The position numbers and the translations under genes are program-made. A stretch of DNA of 23,777 nt. Origin: a virus. The notes beneath the pieces were generated by a model. The model made no database searches. It had not been told where the DNA came from and saw nothing but the letters and a program-made list of their open reading frames with translations. The stretch covers positions 1-23,777 of the IMG/VR virus record IMGVR_UViG_3300043465_000726. One strand, 5' to 3'. Shown here piece after piece: positions 6,912-14,407 of the stretch (positions within the stretch are counted from its first letter, which is position 1; each line of letters opens with the position of its first letter).

Positions 6912-7142
6912 ATGAAATTCCTATTGCCTCTGATTCTCTTGACCGGCTGCGCGACCGTGCCGCACGACATGGACGAAGACGCGCGCGTGGCGCACCGGGA
7001 GCACCTCGCGGAATGGTGCCAGCACGTTGGGCCATGCGTGACGGGGCGTGGCGGGCAGATGCCCGCCCCCGGCGCGCCGCCCCTGCCGATCTACTCGGAC
7101 ACTTGCGGGTACCTGCCCGCATCATACGGAGACGATTGCTGA
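6912..7142 (+). CDS. Small early lipoprotein
   Basis: The 76-residue protein begins MKFLLPLILLTGCATVP: a basic residue, a short hydrophobic stretch and the lipobox LTGC with the lipidated cysteine at residue 13. It would be processed by signal peptidase II and anchored in the inner or outer membrane. The mature part is hydrophilic with four further cysteines, so disulphides in the periplasm are possible. Lipoproteins made early by phages often block superinfection by other phages. That role is inferred from location and type, since no homologue is recognised. The stop overlaps the next start as TGATG. GGTAACGTGA precedes the ATG as a modest ribosome binding site. Confidence 0.78.
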   Translation: MKFLLPLILLTGCATVPHDMDEDARVAHREHLAEWCQHVGPCVTGRGGQMPAPGAPPLPIYSDTCGYLPASYGDDC

Positions 7143-7825
7143 TGAAATTCCATATCACCATGCGTTCTTCAAATGCGAAGACTGGCCCGATTCCCGTCAC
7201 GACTACCAGCCAGGAATCATGCGATCCGTCCTGCCCTTTCATGGGTTCGGGCTGCTATGCGGAATCCGGCCCGCTGGCGTTGCATTGGCGCAAGGTCACC
7301 AATGGCGAACGCGGTATCGATTGGGAATCGTTCGTCGCCGTGATTGCGGCAATGCCGCTTAATACCCTCTGGCGCCACAATCAAGCGGGCGATTTGCCAG
7401 GCACGGGCGCGAGCATTGATGCGGCTCGACTGGCCATGCTTGTGAACGCGAACGCGGGCAAACGCGGGTTTACGTACACGCATAAGACTGTTACGGGCGA
7501 TAGCGTCAAGGCAACGCATAACAGGCGCGTCATACGGGAAGCGAATCAGGACGGTTTTACGATCAACTTGTCCGCTAACAATTTGTCCCATGCGGACGAA
7601 CTGTCCGAACTGGATATCGGGCCTGTAGTTGTGGTCATGCCGCGCGATGCGTCCAACACACTCACGCCCGACGGGCGACGCGTGGTCATCTGCCCGGCTG
7701 AAACGCGCGACGACGTAACGTGTGCGTCATGCCAGCTTTGCGCGCGTCGGGATCGAAACGGCATCATCATTGGGTTTCCGGCGCACGGTAGCGGCGCCAG
7801 GAAAGCGGAAGCAGTTGCAAGGTAA
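7142..7825 (+). CDS. Conserved seven-cysteine phage protein (DUF7227-like)
   Basis: The start is the ATG at 7142, which overlaps the lipoprotein stop (TGATG); the longer open frame upstream is the shadow of the lipoprotein gene. The 227-residue product has an N-terminal cysteine motif C-x3-C-x6-C (C27, C31, C38, ending GCYA), central conserved stretches LWRHNQAGDLPG and FTYTHK, then NLSANNLSHADEL, and a C-terminal cluster C184-x9-C-x2-C-x2-C (C194, C197, C200) before ARRDR and GFPAHG. This layout matches a family widespread in phages and plasmids, which I believe is DUF7227. Its function is unknown. The cysteines imply bound zinc or an iron-sulphur cluster. The product is soluble. Confidence 0.82.
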   Translation: MKFHITMRSSNAKTGPIPVTTTSQESCDPSCPFMGSGCYAESGPLALHWRKVTNGERGIDWESFVAVIAAMPLNTLWRHNQAGDLPGTGASIDAARLAMLVNANAGKRGFTYTHKTVTGDSVKATHNRRVIREANQDGFTINLSANNLSHADELSELDIGPVVVVMPRDASNTLTPDGRRVVICPAETRDDVTCASCQLCARRDRNGIIIGFPAHGSGARKAEAVAR

Positions 7826-7863
7826 CCTCATGCGGCCCGGACAGCACGGGCCGCATCGGGATA
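7826..7863 (+). other. Conserved intergenic hairpin 3 (CCTCATGCG...GCATCGGGATA)
   Basis: A perfect 10-bp stem pairs 7830-7839 with 7847-7856 around a 7-nt loop. Outer stem and flanks (CCTCATGCG and CGCATCGGGATA) equal those of hairpin 2, whereas the inner stem pairs have changed together. It starts directly after the stop codon. Confidence 0.78.
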
Positions 7864-7887
7864 TCAGCACGACAAGAGGAAACGAAC

Positions 7888-8070
7888 ATGTACAACAAAG
7901 TTGCCGTAGACAGACAGATAGCGCGAGAAAAAGCGAAGGGTGGCAAAACGATCCACCGATTGTTGCGTGGCCGACGCGAAACGCTACAGGACCGCTATGA
8001 CGTCTATGTTCAGGCATGCAAAGACCTGGGGATTCCGGCCAAGTCTTTTGATGAATGGCTGGCATCATGA
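7888..8070 (+). CDS. Small basic early protein, unknown
   Basis: The 60-residue product is rich in Lys and Arg in its first half (IAREKAKGGKTIHRLLRGRR) and ends with a helical, more acidic segment. No family is recognised. AGAGGA lies about ten nt before the ATG. Its stop overlaps the next start as ATGA. Confidence 0.7.
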   Translation: MYNKVAVDRQIAREKAKGGKTIHRLLRGRRETLQDRYDVYVQACKDLGIPAKSFDEWLAS

Positions 8071-8306
8071 TGGCGCCGTTACGAGCGTTAGCTCGCTACA
8101 AGACGCATGGTGGATATGTGTGGGCTGCCGTCATGAGTGATGGCGAGCTGGTCTGTACGCCATGCGTGCGCTCAAACTACCGGCAGATTTTCGCGTCAAC
8201 TAAACAGGCCGCGCGTGATGGCTGGCAATGTGTCGGAATCACGAATTCGGGAGAATGGGAATCGCCCGAAACGTGCGCCCACTGCAACCAGGAGTTAGGG
8301 GCATGA
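8067..8306 (+). CDS. Small zinc-ribbon-like early protein
   Basis: The 79-residue product carries two Cys-x2-Cys pairs, CTPC in the middle and CAHC near the C-terminus, a spacing that suits a zinc ribbon. Between them runs SNYRQIFASTKQAARDGWQC. The chosen ATG overlaps the previous stop (ATGA); an in-frame ATG at 8055 would add four residues and one at 8133 (MSDGELVCTPC) would shorten it. No canonical ribosome binding site precedes 8067, so translation probably depends on coupling. A role in binding nucleic acid or a host protein is inference. Confidence 0.7.
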   Translation: MMAPLRALARYKTHGGYVWAAVMSDGELVCTPCVRSNYRQIFASTKQAARDGWQCVGITNSGEWESPETCAHCNQELGA

Positions 8307-8470
8307 TGGACGATATTTTAGTTCTCTACTGTGTGTGCCTGGTCGCGTCTGGCGCCGTGCTAGGCATCATCGATTGGTTGCGGCGCCGCGCGCGGTTCGA
8401 TCCGCACGTCGGGCGCCCGGAATGGCACACGCGGAAAATCAGAGGTAACTTCATGAGGGACAGGAAATGA
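8303..8470 (+). CDS. Small membrane protein
   Basis: The 55-residue product starts MMDDILVLYCVCLVASGAVL; residues about 4-24 form one membrane segment followed by a strongly basic stretch (WLRRRARF), which predicts the C-terminus in the cytoplasm. GGAG is ten nt before the ATG, which overlaps the preceding stop (ATGA); longer upstream frame extension overlaps the zinc-ribbon gene and is unlikely. Function unknown. Confidence 0.7.
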   Translation: MMDDILVLYCVCLVASGAVLGIIDWLRRRARFDPHVGRPEWHTRKIRGNFMRDRK

Positions 8471-8637
8471 TTAGCGCATATAGAGGCGACCAGTACTTAG
8501 GCTGCGACGAAGCGCACGTTGGCCGTTTCGCGGGCGTGATTCTTACGCCAGCCGAAGCGACCGAAGCTATCGCAGAGCTGTTGGCCGACCAGCCGGACGG
8601 CTGGCACGACGTAAGGTACCGCTATGATCACGTTTGA
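8467..8637 (+). CDS. Small early protein, unknown
   Basis: The 56-residue product (MISAYRGDQYLGCDEAHVGR) has a helical middle (TPAEATEAIAELLADQPDGW). The ATG overlaps the preceding stop (ATGA) and has AGGGACAGGAA just upstream. It overlaps the next gene by 14 nt. No family is recognised. Confidence 0.66.
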   Translation: MISAYRGDQYLGCDEAHVGRFAGVILTPAEATEAIAELLADQPDGWHDVRYRYDHV

Positions 8638-8866
8638 ATGGCGCGGTCTCACGTTGACGGCATATGGCGACTTCGAACCGCTGATACCAGGCAGATACTG
8701 GGAGCCGCCGGAGGGCGGCTATTTTGAGACACACGAGCTTGAGTGTGAGGGAAAGAACGCTAATTTTCTCTTGCACAGTGACCTGTCTGGCGAGATAGAC
8801 GACGCCGCATACACTGCAATTCTGAAACAGGAGCGCGAAGGTGCAGAACCTAATGATCCGTCTTGA
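8624..8866 (+). CDS. Small acidic early protein, unknown
   Basis: The 80-residue acidic protein begins MITFEWRGLTLTAYGDFEPL and includes aromatic, beta-like segments (RYWEPPEGGYFETHELEC). GTAAGG lies about eight nt before the ATG within the upstream gene. I recognise no family. Confidence 0.7.
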   Translation: MITFEWRGLTLTAYGDFEPLIPGRYWEPPEGGYFETHELECEGKNANFLLHSDLSGEIDDAAYTAILKQEREGAEPNDPS

Positions 8867-9005
8867 ATCTATCCCGGAAGATATGATCGTCGCGGTAGGC
8901 GAGAACGAATATTTGCCGATCGGCGAACTAGTGCGCGATGCCGTGCGGTACATCAAATTGCTGGAAGATGAGCTGTGCTCACAGTCTGCACCGCACTCTG
9001 TGTAG
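8841..9005 (+). CDS. Last small gene of the early operon, unknown
   Basis: GTG at 8841 has AGGAG seven nt upstream and gives 54 residues. An in-frame ATG at 8853 (MIRLESIPEDMIVAVGENEY) gives 50 residues and has AAGGTG upstream; either could be used. The product is acidic. It overlaps the previous gene by 26 nt and ends only 2 nt from the end of the convergent primase-helicase gene. Confidence 0.6.
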   Translation: MQNLMIRLESIPEDMIVAVGENEYLPIGELVRDAVRYIKLLEDELCSQSAPHSV

Positions 9006-9007
9006 CC

Positions 9008-11287
9008 CTACTTTTGGCCGCTTTTGACGATTGACAGCGTGACGGGACTCTCCGCCAGGCGACGCAACTCGCTGGCGGAGAGTCCCCAGAATTCCGGCGC
9101 GCAGAAAACGTGCTTTGCGTTCGCGCCAGCCGCTTTGACTCTCCCACAGTCCCGCCACCCAGCCTCAGCCAGCGCGTGTAGCACATGCGCTTGATGGAAC
9201 CGCACGCTTGATTGCGCGCTGAGGGTTTCGGCAATCGCTTGCCAAGGCGAGCCAATCACGCCAGCCCGGAACACGCCAGCCCGCGCGCGGATCATGTCCA
9301 CGAGCGTAGACTCCTGCGCAGACATTGAATGTTCGACCAGGTTTAATTTCCAGTCGGTCACGGGCGGCGCGGCAGCCGGATTGAATGCGGACACGTCGCG
9401 CGCATATAGCCACGACGCGCATTCTTCAAAGCCCCCGGACCGATACCAGGTCCACAGTGCGTCCCCGTCCATGCGTGGCGCGTGGGACCACAGACAGAAC
9501 CAGCGCCTATCTTGCGTGTCCAGGCTGATCGGCATGGGATCATTGGTGTACGCCAGAACCAGCATGCGGTTCAGCATGTCATACGGGTGCAGATTCTTGC
9601 GATTGACGGACAACAATTCCGGAGGCGCCGCGATGATCGGCTTGAGCCGGTTGGCGAGCGCACGGCGCTCGCGAGCCTCCGGTTCCTTTAATTCGTTCAG
9701 GATCAGAATTTCGCTTTCCAGCGCGTAGCCCCATGAGCTTGATATGGTGTCGTTGTCCAGCAAGCCCTTGTTCGCGTTACCTGGACCGCACACTGCCCAT
9801 ATAAACGGAGCGTACAGCGTATCCTTCCCGCATCCCTGCAAACCGCCATGCAAAATTGCATGGTTAATTTTGACCTCAGGATGCTGGACTTTATAGGCCA
9901 TCACATCGAGCACATGGTTTCGCTCATCCACGTTTGGAATCAGAGTTTCGACATGTGCGAGCCACGGCAGCGGGGCGCCGCCAGGCGCGACCTCGGGACG
10001 GGCATTGCGCCAGCGGTTGCCGTATACCAGCCCGTTGCGGGCGACCAGTTCAGTCTCGCCAGCGGCGTAGGTGACCCCGGCAATGCTGCGGGCGCCGCGA
10101 GCCTGGCGGTTCTCGTCGAACGAGACCGACGCCTCGACGCGCGGGCGCTTGCCATGGATCGACCGGCAATCAATGTGCCGGAACAGCGCGTTGAACGTCC
10201 GTCGCGACACTTCCCGGCGCTCCAGAATATCGAAATACGAATCATCGACCTCGACATAAGCGAACCGGGCCGCCCAGTCGCTTTGCTCCAGCCGGCCAAG
10301 CTCGCGCGCGTTGACTTCCTCGATGACCTTCTGCGCGGCATCGGGAAACGCCTCAGTCGGCGTGATCTGTTTCAGCGTCATCGCCATGCGCTCGGCGAGC
10401 AGCGTGTCCCGCAGGCCGGTTGCGTGACGCGGCCCGCCCGCATCGGCGACCCAGGTGAGGAACGCGGTGCTGCGCCAGTCCTCGCAATGCCCGTGCCAGC
10501 AACAGAACGAGCGCGTGGCCGGCATGTACCTGCCCTCGACCGACCCGTCCGAATGCTCGGCATGGTTAGGGCAGACGACGCCGCACCAGCCCTCTGCGTT
10601 CGTTTGGGACAGCAGATAGCCGTGCTCGGACAGCCAGATCATCACATCGTCGGCGTTATCGTCCGCAAGCCGCAGGGGCCGCAGGGGCGCGCTCGGCTCG
10701 GCAGGCAAGACGCCCAGCGCGGTGCAGATTTCGGGTAACGTGAACTCGCGAGTCGGGTCGAACTCGACCAGCACCGACGCCCAGTTGGCCTTGCCGGGTT
10801 TCAAATTGATTGACCCCGGCAGGCGGAAATTGCGGACGGCATTGAGCGCGCCGGGATCAGTGAATCCGGCATCGGCGATCGCGCGCATGGCGGCGGTGAA
10901 TTCGGCTTTTGTCGGCTGCTCTCGGAAGGCATAGCCCCACTGTTCGTTTCCGGGACTCGTTTCCATGCGCCAGGTCGGCGCAAGCGGCGGCGCTTTGGAT
11001 TTCGTGCCGACGTCATCCAGCACCAACACGAGCGCGTACTCGCAATTGGCGGCGCTGGCCGACACCCGGCCCTCGTCAAACCGTTCAATAATGAAGCTGC
11101 CGGTGTTGCCGTACCACGCTTGGCCCGGTGCCGTGCCGCGCGAGGCGAGGAACGCAGGCCAGGTGCATTTCAGCGTCCCGTCGGCGTGCTGCTGGATCTC
11201 GCCATCGGCAAGCTTGGGCTTTTGCCGGACAATCAGCGCGGTCTCGCCTTGCGGCGCCAGTTTGGCAAACCAATCAAGAAAATTCAT
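9008..11287 (-). CDS. Primase-helicase: RepB-type primase, zinc finger and DUF5906-type SF3 helicase
   Basis: The start is ATG 11287, which overlaps the polymerase stop (ATGA); a longer open frame to 11380 lies inside the polymerase gene. The 759-residue protein has an N-terminal RepB-like primase-polymerase region (about 50-180, with LVLDD and RNFRLPGSINLK), a cysteine/histidine zinc-finger region (C235, C239, H242, C262, H265, C268) and a C-terminal SF3-type ATPase. The ATPase has Walker A GGLQGCGKDT at 481-490, an acidic Walker B region ILILNE (about 527-532) and sensor residues in LAYTNDP (578-584). It would prime and unwind DNA at the phage fork beside the adjacent polymerase. All expected motifs are present. 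The C-terminal codons contain a 15-bp inverted repeat. Confidence 0.88.
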   Translation of the reverse strand: MNFLDWFAKLAPQGETALIVRQKPKLADGEIQQHADGTLKCTWPAFLASRGTAPGQAWYGNTGSFIIERFDEGRVSASAANCEYALVLVLDDVGTKSKAPPLAPTWRMETSPGNEQWGYAFREQPTKAEFTAAMRAIADAGFTDPGALNAVRNFRLPGSINLKPGKANWASVLVEFDPTREFTLPEICTALGVLPAEPSAPLRPLRLADDNADDVMIWLSEHGYLLSQTNAEGWCGVVCPNHAEHSDGSVEGRYMPATRSFCCWHGHCEDWRSTAFLTWVADAGGPRHATGLRDTLLAERMAMTLKQITPTEAFPDAAQKVIEEVNARELGRLEQSDWAARFAYVEVDDSYFDILERREVSRRTFNALFRHIDCRSIHGKRPRVEASVSFDENRQARGARSIAGVTYAAGETELVARNGLVYGNRWRNARPEVAPGGAPLPWLAHVETLIPNVDERNHVLDVMAYKVQHPEVKINHAILHGGLQGCGKDTLYAPFIWAVCGPGNANKGLLDNDTISSSWGYALESEILILNELKEPEARERRALANRLKPIIAAPPELLSVNRKNLHPYDMLNRMLVLAYTNDPMPISLDTQDRRWFCLWSHAPRMDGDALWTWYRSGGFEECASWLYARDVSAFNPAAAPPVTDWKLNLVEHSMSAQESTLVDMIRARAGVFRAGVIGSPWQAIAETLSAQSSVRFHQAHVLHALAEAGWRDCGRVKAAGANAKHVFCAPEFWGLSASELRRLAESPVTLSIVKSGQK
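9044..9086. terminator. Perfect 15-bp inverted repeat at the convergent operon ends
   Basis: GGGACTCTCCGCCAG (9044-9058) and CTGGCGGAGAGTCCC (9072-9086) match exactly around a 13-nt loop. The repeat lies in the last codons of the primase-helicase gene and about 40 nt past the end of the early operon. Neither strand has a T-run after it, so intrinsic termination is unproven. A shared transcript-end structure is likely by place and strength. Confidence 0.6.
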
Positions 11288-13146
11288 TTTCCGTACCTCG
11301 TCATTTTTTTGACGGTAGCCTTGAGGGGAAGTCCGGTCGCCCATTCGGGCGCTCGGCACATAACGGCGGCGAGGTCGCAATCGCCTTCAACCACAATCTC
11401 ATCGTGGACATGCAACACGACGCCATCCAGCCCGCGCAGCGCGTGGCGCAGCAGGTCGGCGGCGGTCGCCTGCACGACGTTTTCGCATAGCAGACCTTTC
11501 CACAAGCGGGCGCGCGGCCACTCGGCGGCATCGGCGCGAGGCTTCCATGATGCGCGAGCGTAGGTGATGCCGTCCTCGTCAAAACGGGCGTAGGGGTAGC
11601 AAAGAATACGCCCGCTCGGCAGCATGTACCAGAGGTGTGTGCCGTCGCTTAGGTAGGTTATCCGGCCCGCCGTCACCTCGGTGCCGGGGCGGCGCAGGGC
11701 GACCGTGGCGGCTTCCTCAAGCTGGCTCCAGAACCGCACCGCCCACGGGTTGGCGCGACGCCAGGCATCGACAATCGTACGAGCTTGCGACTCGGGAAGC
11801 GAAATGCCGTAGGCGCGGCCCATCGCCGCGAACGCGCCGACCGACCCGCCGAACCCACAGGCGAGGATGGCGACCTTACCGATCTGCCGCTGCTCATCGT
11901 CAATGTCCTCGGTGCGGAAGATCGCGCGAGCCTCGCGGACATAGATGTCATCACCTCGGCGGAACGTATCCAGCACCGACTCAGCCGCCGGGTGATTCGA
12001 CAGCCACGGGTTCACCCGCGCTTCAATCGCGCTCCAGTCGGCCACGGTGAAGTCGCCGATCATCGCGGGGCGCAGCATCCCGCGCAGCACATCGGTCGTG
12101 CGCTTGCCGTGCTTGGGCACGATCTCATGCCCGCGCACCATCGACTGGCGCACGGCCTCGGGGTCTTTGGCGCACTTGCGGGTGAAGTTGTGGACCTGCA
12201 AGCCGTAGCTGGATGCCCGTCCAGTCGCGGAGCCGCCCGCGAACACGAACGCGCCGCGCACGCGGTCATCCGGCCCCGCCAGGTCAACCATGCGTGAGAA
12301 CTTGGCGACGCTCGACGCCCACAGATCGTCTGCCGACTGCACGACCTCGCGCACATCAAGGTCAAGGTCATCGCAGGCCAGCAGGTTAGCGCGCACGGTC
12401 TTGTCCATACTCGGCTTGTCGTCCTTGACGGCGAGCTCCAGTTGTTCCGGGGTCAGGCGGGCCAGCACCCATTCGCGCATCCGGGGCGAGCGCACGGTCG
12501 GCACGGCGCCCCCGGTGATCGCCAGCACATGCGCCTCGATCTCGGCGCTCTCGGTCGCGGCGTAGCGCATCGCGGCACGGGCGAGGTCCACATCGACCTT
12601 GACGCCACGGTCATTGATGCGCTCGTTGATGTGGTAATCACTCAGTTCCTCGGGCGACAGTTCGCGCAGCGACTGACTGATGGCGCGCATGGCGCGCACA
12701 TCCTGCTCGCAGTAGGCGATCAGTTCGCTGGGGTCGTCCTCGCTGAAGGGCGGCACGCAGAACTTGCGGACCAGCGCCTTGCCTTTGTGATCCTTCCGCA
12801 TCCCGGCGCCCGCAAAACGACCCACATCCTCCAGACTGCCTGGCGCGCAATTGGCGCGGGCTTGCGTCGCGGTGCAGTAGAACTGCTCCAGCGCGAAGTC
12901 CATCCCCAGCACATGCTTGAAGATCAACCGCTCAAAAGCGGCATTGTGCGCGCGGATCTGCCCAACGAAGTTCGCGACGCGCTCGGGGAACGGATGAAGC
13001 GGCGTCCAGGTACGCACGTCCTCGTCATCGAAGGCGTAGGACATACACAGCACCTCGGTGGTGGCGTGCATCGCGTAGTTGTAGACGCCGCGCGACGGGA
13101 GGTCACAGTGACTGCGGGTCTCGAAATCAATCCACAGTTTTGACAC
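11284..13146 (-). CDS. Family A DNA polymerase with 3'-5' exonuclease
   Basis: The 620-residue protein starts with a DnaQ-like exonuclease: WIDFET with D7 and E9, HNAAFERL around N68, and YCEQDVRAM with D149. The polymerase part has motif A DWSAIEAR (370-377), motif B from R420 through K424 to GFGG, and motif C HDE at 581-583, which are the metal and dNTP-binding residues of family A. It is compact compared with bacterial Pol I and has no 5'-3' nuclease, as is usual in phages. GTG at 13146 has GGAGG eight nt upstream. It overlaps the preceding small gene by 20 nt and the primase-helicase by 4 nt, so polymerase and primase-helicase are probably translated together. Confidence 0.94.
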   Translation of the reverse strand: MSKLWIDFETRSHCDLPSRGVYNYAMHATTEVLCMSYAFDDEDVRTWTPLHPFPERVANFVGQIRAHNAAFERLIFKHVLGMDFALEQFYCTATQARANCAPGSLEDVGRFAGAGMRKDHKGKALVRKFCVPPFSEDDPSELIAYCEQDVRAMRAISQSLRELSPEELSDYHINERINDRGVKVDVDLARAAMRYAATESAEIEAHVLAITGGAVPTVRSPRMREWVLARLTPEQLELAVKDDKPSMDKTVRANLLACDDLDLDVREVVQSADDLWASSVAKFSRMVDLAGPDDRVRGAFVFAGGSATGRASSYGLQVHNFTRKCAKDPEAVRQSMVRGHEIVPKHGKRTTDVLRGMLRPAMIGDFTVADWSAIEARVNPWLSNHPAAESVLDTFRRGDDIYVREARAIFRTEDIDDEQRQIGKVAILACGFGGSVGAFAAMGRAYGISLPESQARTIVDAWRRANPWAVRFWSQLEEAATVALRRPGTEVTAGRITYLSDGTHLWYMLPSGRILCYPYARFDEDGITYARASWKPRADAAEWPRARLWKGLLCENVVQATAADLLRHALRGLDGVVLHVHDEIVVEGDCDLAAVMCRAPEWATGLPLKATVKKMTRYGK

Positions 13147-13288
13147 TGCGCGCCTCCAGGATCAGGATCTTCGCTTGCAGGGCAGCGATCTCACGGTCGC
13201 GCTTGGCGATCTCAAAGATCGCACGCCGCAGCACCTCGCCGCCCCGCGTGAAATACGCATCTTCCAAAGCACTGATGATGTCAGTCAT
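13127..13288 (-). CDS. Small coiled-coil protein upstream of DNA polymerase
   Basis: The 53-residue product (MTDIISALEDAYFTRGGEVL) ends in a heptad-like helix (IAKRDREIAALQAKILILEA) typical of a short dimeric coiled coil. GGAGG precedes the ATG. It overlaps the preceding gene's end by 8 nt and the polymerase start by 20 nt; the polymerase ribosome binding site lies in its last codons. A polymerase accessory role is only a guess. Confidence 0.68.
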   Translation of the reverse strand: MTDIISALEDAYFTRGGEVLRRAIFEIAKRDREIAALQAKILILEARSVKTVD

Positions 13289-13448
13289 TTTCCCCCTCCT
13301 TCACCCGGAGATTGACTGCAATTCTCAGTAGCTCTGCTGTCTTCAACTCTCGTTCTTCGTCGGTCAATTCAGAGAACTCCTTTGCCACGCAGTCTCGCAT
13401 GGTTTGCAGGACGTACTCGCTCATCTGCCTCGGCGTAATTATGCTCAT
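13281..13448 (-). CDS. Small helical protein of the replication operon
   Basis: The 55-residue product (MSIITPRQMSEYVLQTMRDC) is helical and charged. Its ATG overlaps the previous stop in ATGA, with GGAG eight nt upstream. No family is recognised. Confidence 0.68.
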   Translation of the reverse strand: MSIITPRQMSEYVLQTMRDCVAKEFSELTDEERELKTAELLRIAVNLRVKEGEND

Positions 13449-13672
13449 GTCTCACTCCTCTCCCGAATAGCTTTGGCGAAAAACTTCGCCTCGTCTGACC
13501 ATGTGATCGACTCGCACACCTGTGCGTCTTTCTCACGCTCTGCTGCGGCGACAAGGGCGGCGAAGCGTTCGAGTTCTTCCTGCGTGATTGTCCAGAATCC
13601 GTTGCTCCATGCGCCAATCGTGTCAACGTCGCAAGCCTCCCACGCCATGCGGATGATGTCGTCGCGTGTCAT
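13445..13672 (-). CDS. Array gene 5: small FAALV-motif protein
   Basis: The 75-residue protein starts MTRDDIIRMAWEACDV and contains ELERFAALVAAAEREKDAQV, a motif frequent in small proteins of proteobacterial phages whose role is unknown. It ends in the I-R-E-R-S-E-T type tail seen in the neighbours. ATGA overlaps link it at both ends. It is one of three array members sharing MTRD and RFAALV, so a local duplication is likely. Confidence 0.78.
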   Translation of the reverse strand: MTRDDIIRMAWEACDVDTIGAWSNGFWTITQEELERFAALVAAAEREKDAQVCESITWSDEAKFFAKAIRERSET

Positions 13673-13872
13673 GTCTTGCCCCTCGCACGGATCGCTGCGG
13701 CAATCTCGCGATAATCATAGGACCAAACGGGTCCGTCAAACTTCTTTGCTATAGCCTCGCGCTCATGCGCGGCGACAAGGGCGGCGAAGCGGTAGCGGGT
13801 AAACGGTTCGTGAGCTTTCACCGTCTCTTGCAACGCCTGATTCCAAAGCGTGTCGATTTCATCGCGTGTCAT
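13669..13872 (-). CDS. Array gene 4: small FAALV-motif protein
   Basis: The 67-residue protein starts MTRDEIDTLWNQALQETVKA and carries YRFAALVAAHEREAIAKKF, then ends IAAAIRARGKT. It is a paralogue of the genes on either side: the DNA for the motif (GGGCGGCGAA on the plus strand) and the junction TCGCGTGTCATGTCT are shared. ATGA overlaps occur at both ends. The function is unknown. Confidence 0.78.
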   Translation of the reverse strand: MTRDEIDTLWNQALQETVKAHEPFTRYRFAALVAAHEREAIAKKFDGPVWSYDYREIAAAIRARGKT

Positions 13873-14111
13873 GTCTGCGCCTCCTTAATCGCCCGCTCTG
13901 CGATTCGCTGCGCTTTCGCGCCGTTCGTCCACACGTCGTAGGTCTCGTCCGCGATCTGCTGTAACGCCCACAGCAGTGCCGCGTTTACGTTGTGCAACCG
14001 GCGCAGTTCGGCGGTGAAAACAAGGGCGGCGAACCTCTGAAAGTGCGCCTCAGTTCCCCAGTCCGCCCCGGCAGTGTCGTGCATCGTCTGCGCGATCTCG
14101 TCGCGTGTCAT
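13869..14111 (-). CDS. Array gene 3: small FAALV-motif protein
   Basis: The 80-residue protein starts MTRDEIAQTMHDTAGADWGT, contains FQRFAALVFTAELRRL and adds a longer helical tail ending IAERAIKEAQT. It shares start, motif and end with array genes 4 and 5. AAGGAGG near its 3' end serves as the ribosome binding site for the next gene, and its own start overlaps the previous stop (ATGA). Confidence 0.76.
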   Translation of the reverse strand: MTRDEIAQTMHDTAGADWGTEAHFQRFAALVFTAELRRLHNVNAALLWALQQIADETYDVWTNGAKAQRIAERAIKEAQT

Positions 14112-14407
14112 GTCTGCACCTCCCGGATCGCGTCAATGGCTCGCTGAGCTGCCTCCGCCGCCCCCGCCGCTGCCCGCGCTGCATCCCACGCTGCCCACGT
14201 TGCCCGCACTACCGCTGCCCGCGCTTCCCGCGCTGCCCGCGCTGCTGCCTCCGCCTCTGGCCCCTCGACTTCTTGCGCTGCTCGCGCTGCCCGCTCCGCC
14301 GCATCCTCCGTCCGCTCTGTAAGCATTCGCGCCCACGCCTCTGCATACGTTGACGCAGGCTGGTGCTCGGCCAGCGCAGCCCACATCTCGTTCAGTTTGT
14401 CGCTCAT
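14108..14407 (-). CDS. Array gene 2: Ala-rich helical repeat protein
   Basis: The start is ATG 14407 (MSDKLNEMWAALAEHQPAST), which overlaps the upstream stop (ATGA); a longer frame to 14506 runs over the upstream gene. The 99-residue protein is a paralogue of array gene 1 (shared MWAAL-EH-P-YAEA start) and then has long Ala/Arg/Glu helical repeats (ERAARAAQEVEGPEAEAAAR), ending IDAIREVQT. The GGGAGGTG within IREV is the ribosome binding site for the next gene. The simple composition means domain searches would be unreliable. Confidence 0.72.
   Translation of the reverse strand: MSDKLNEMWAALAEHQPASTYAEAWARMLTERTEDAAERAARAAQEVEGPEAEAAARAAREARAAVVRATWAAWDAARAAAGAAEAAQRAIDAIREVQT

Noticed and set aside
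9848-10738. 296-codon plus-strand ORF opposite the primase-helicase gene
   Set aside because: It is antisense to the zinc-finger and ATPase coding regions and has no ribosome binding site or recognisable domain.
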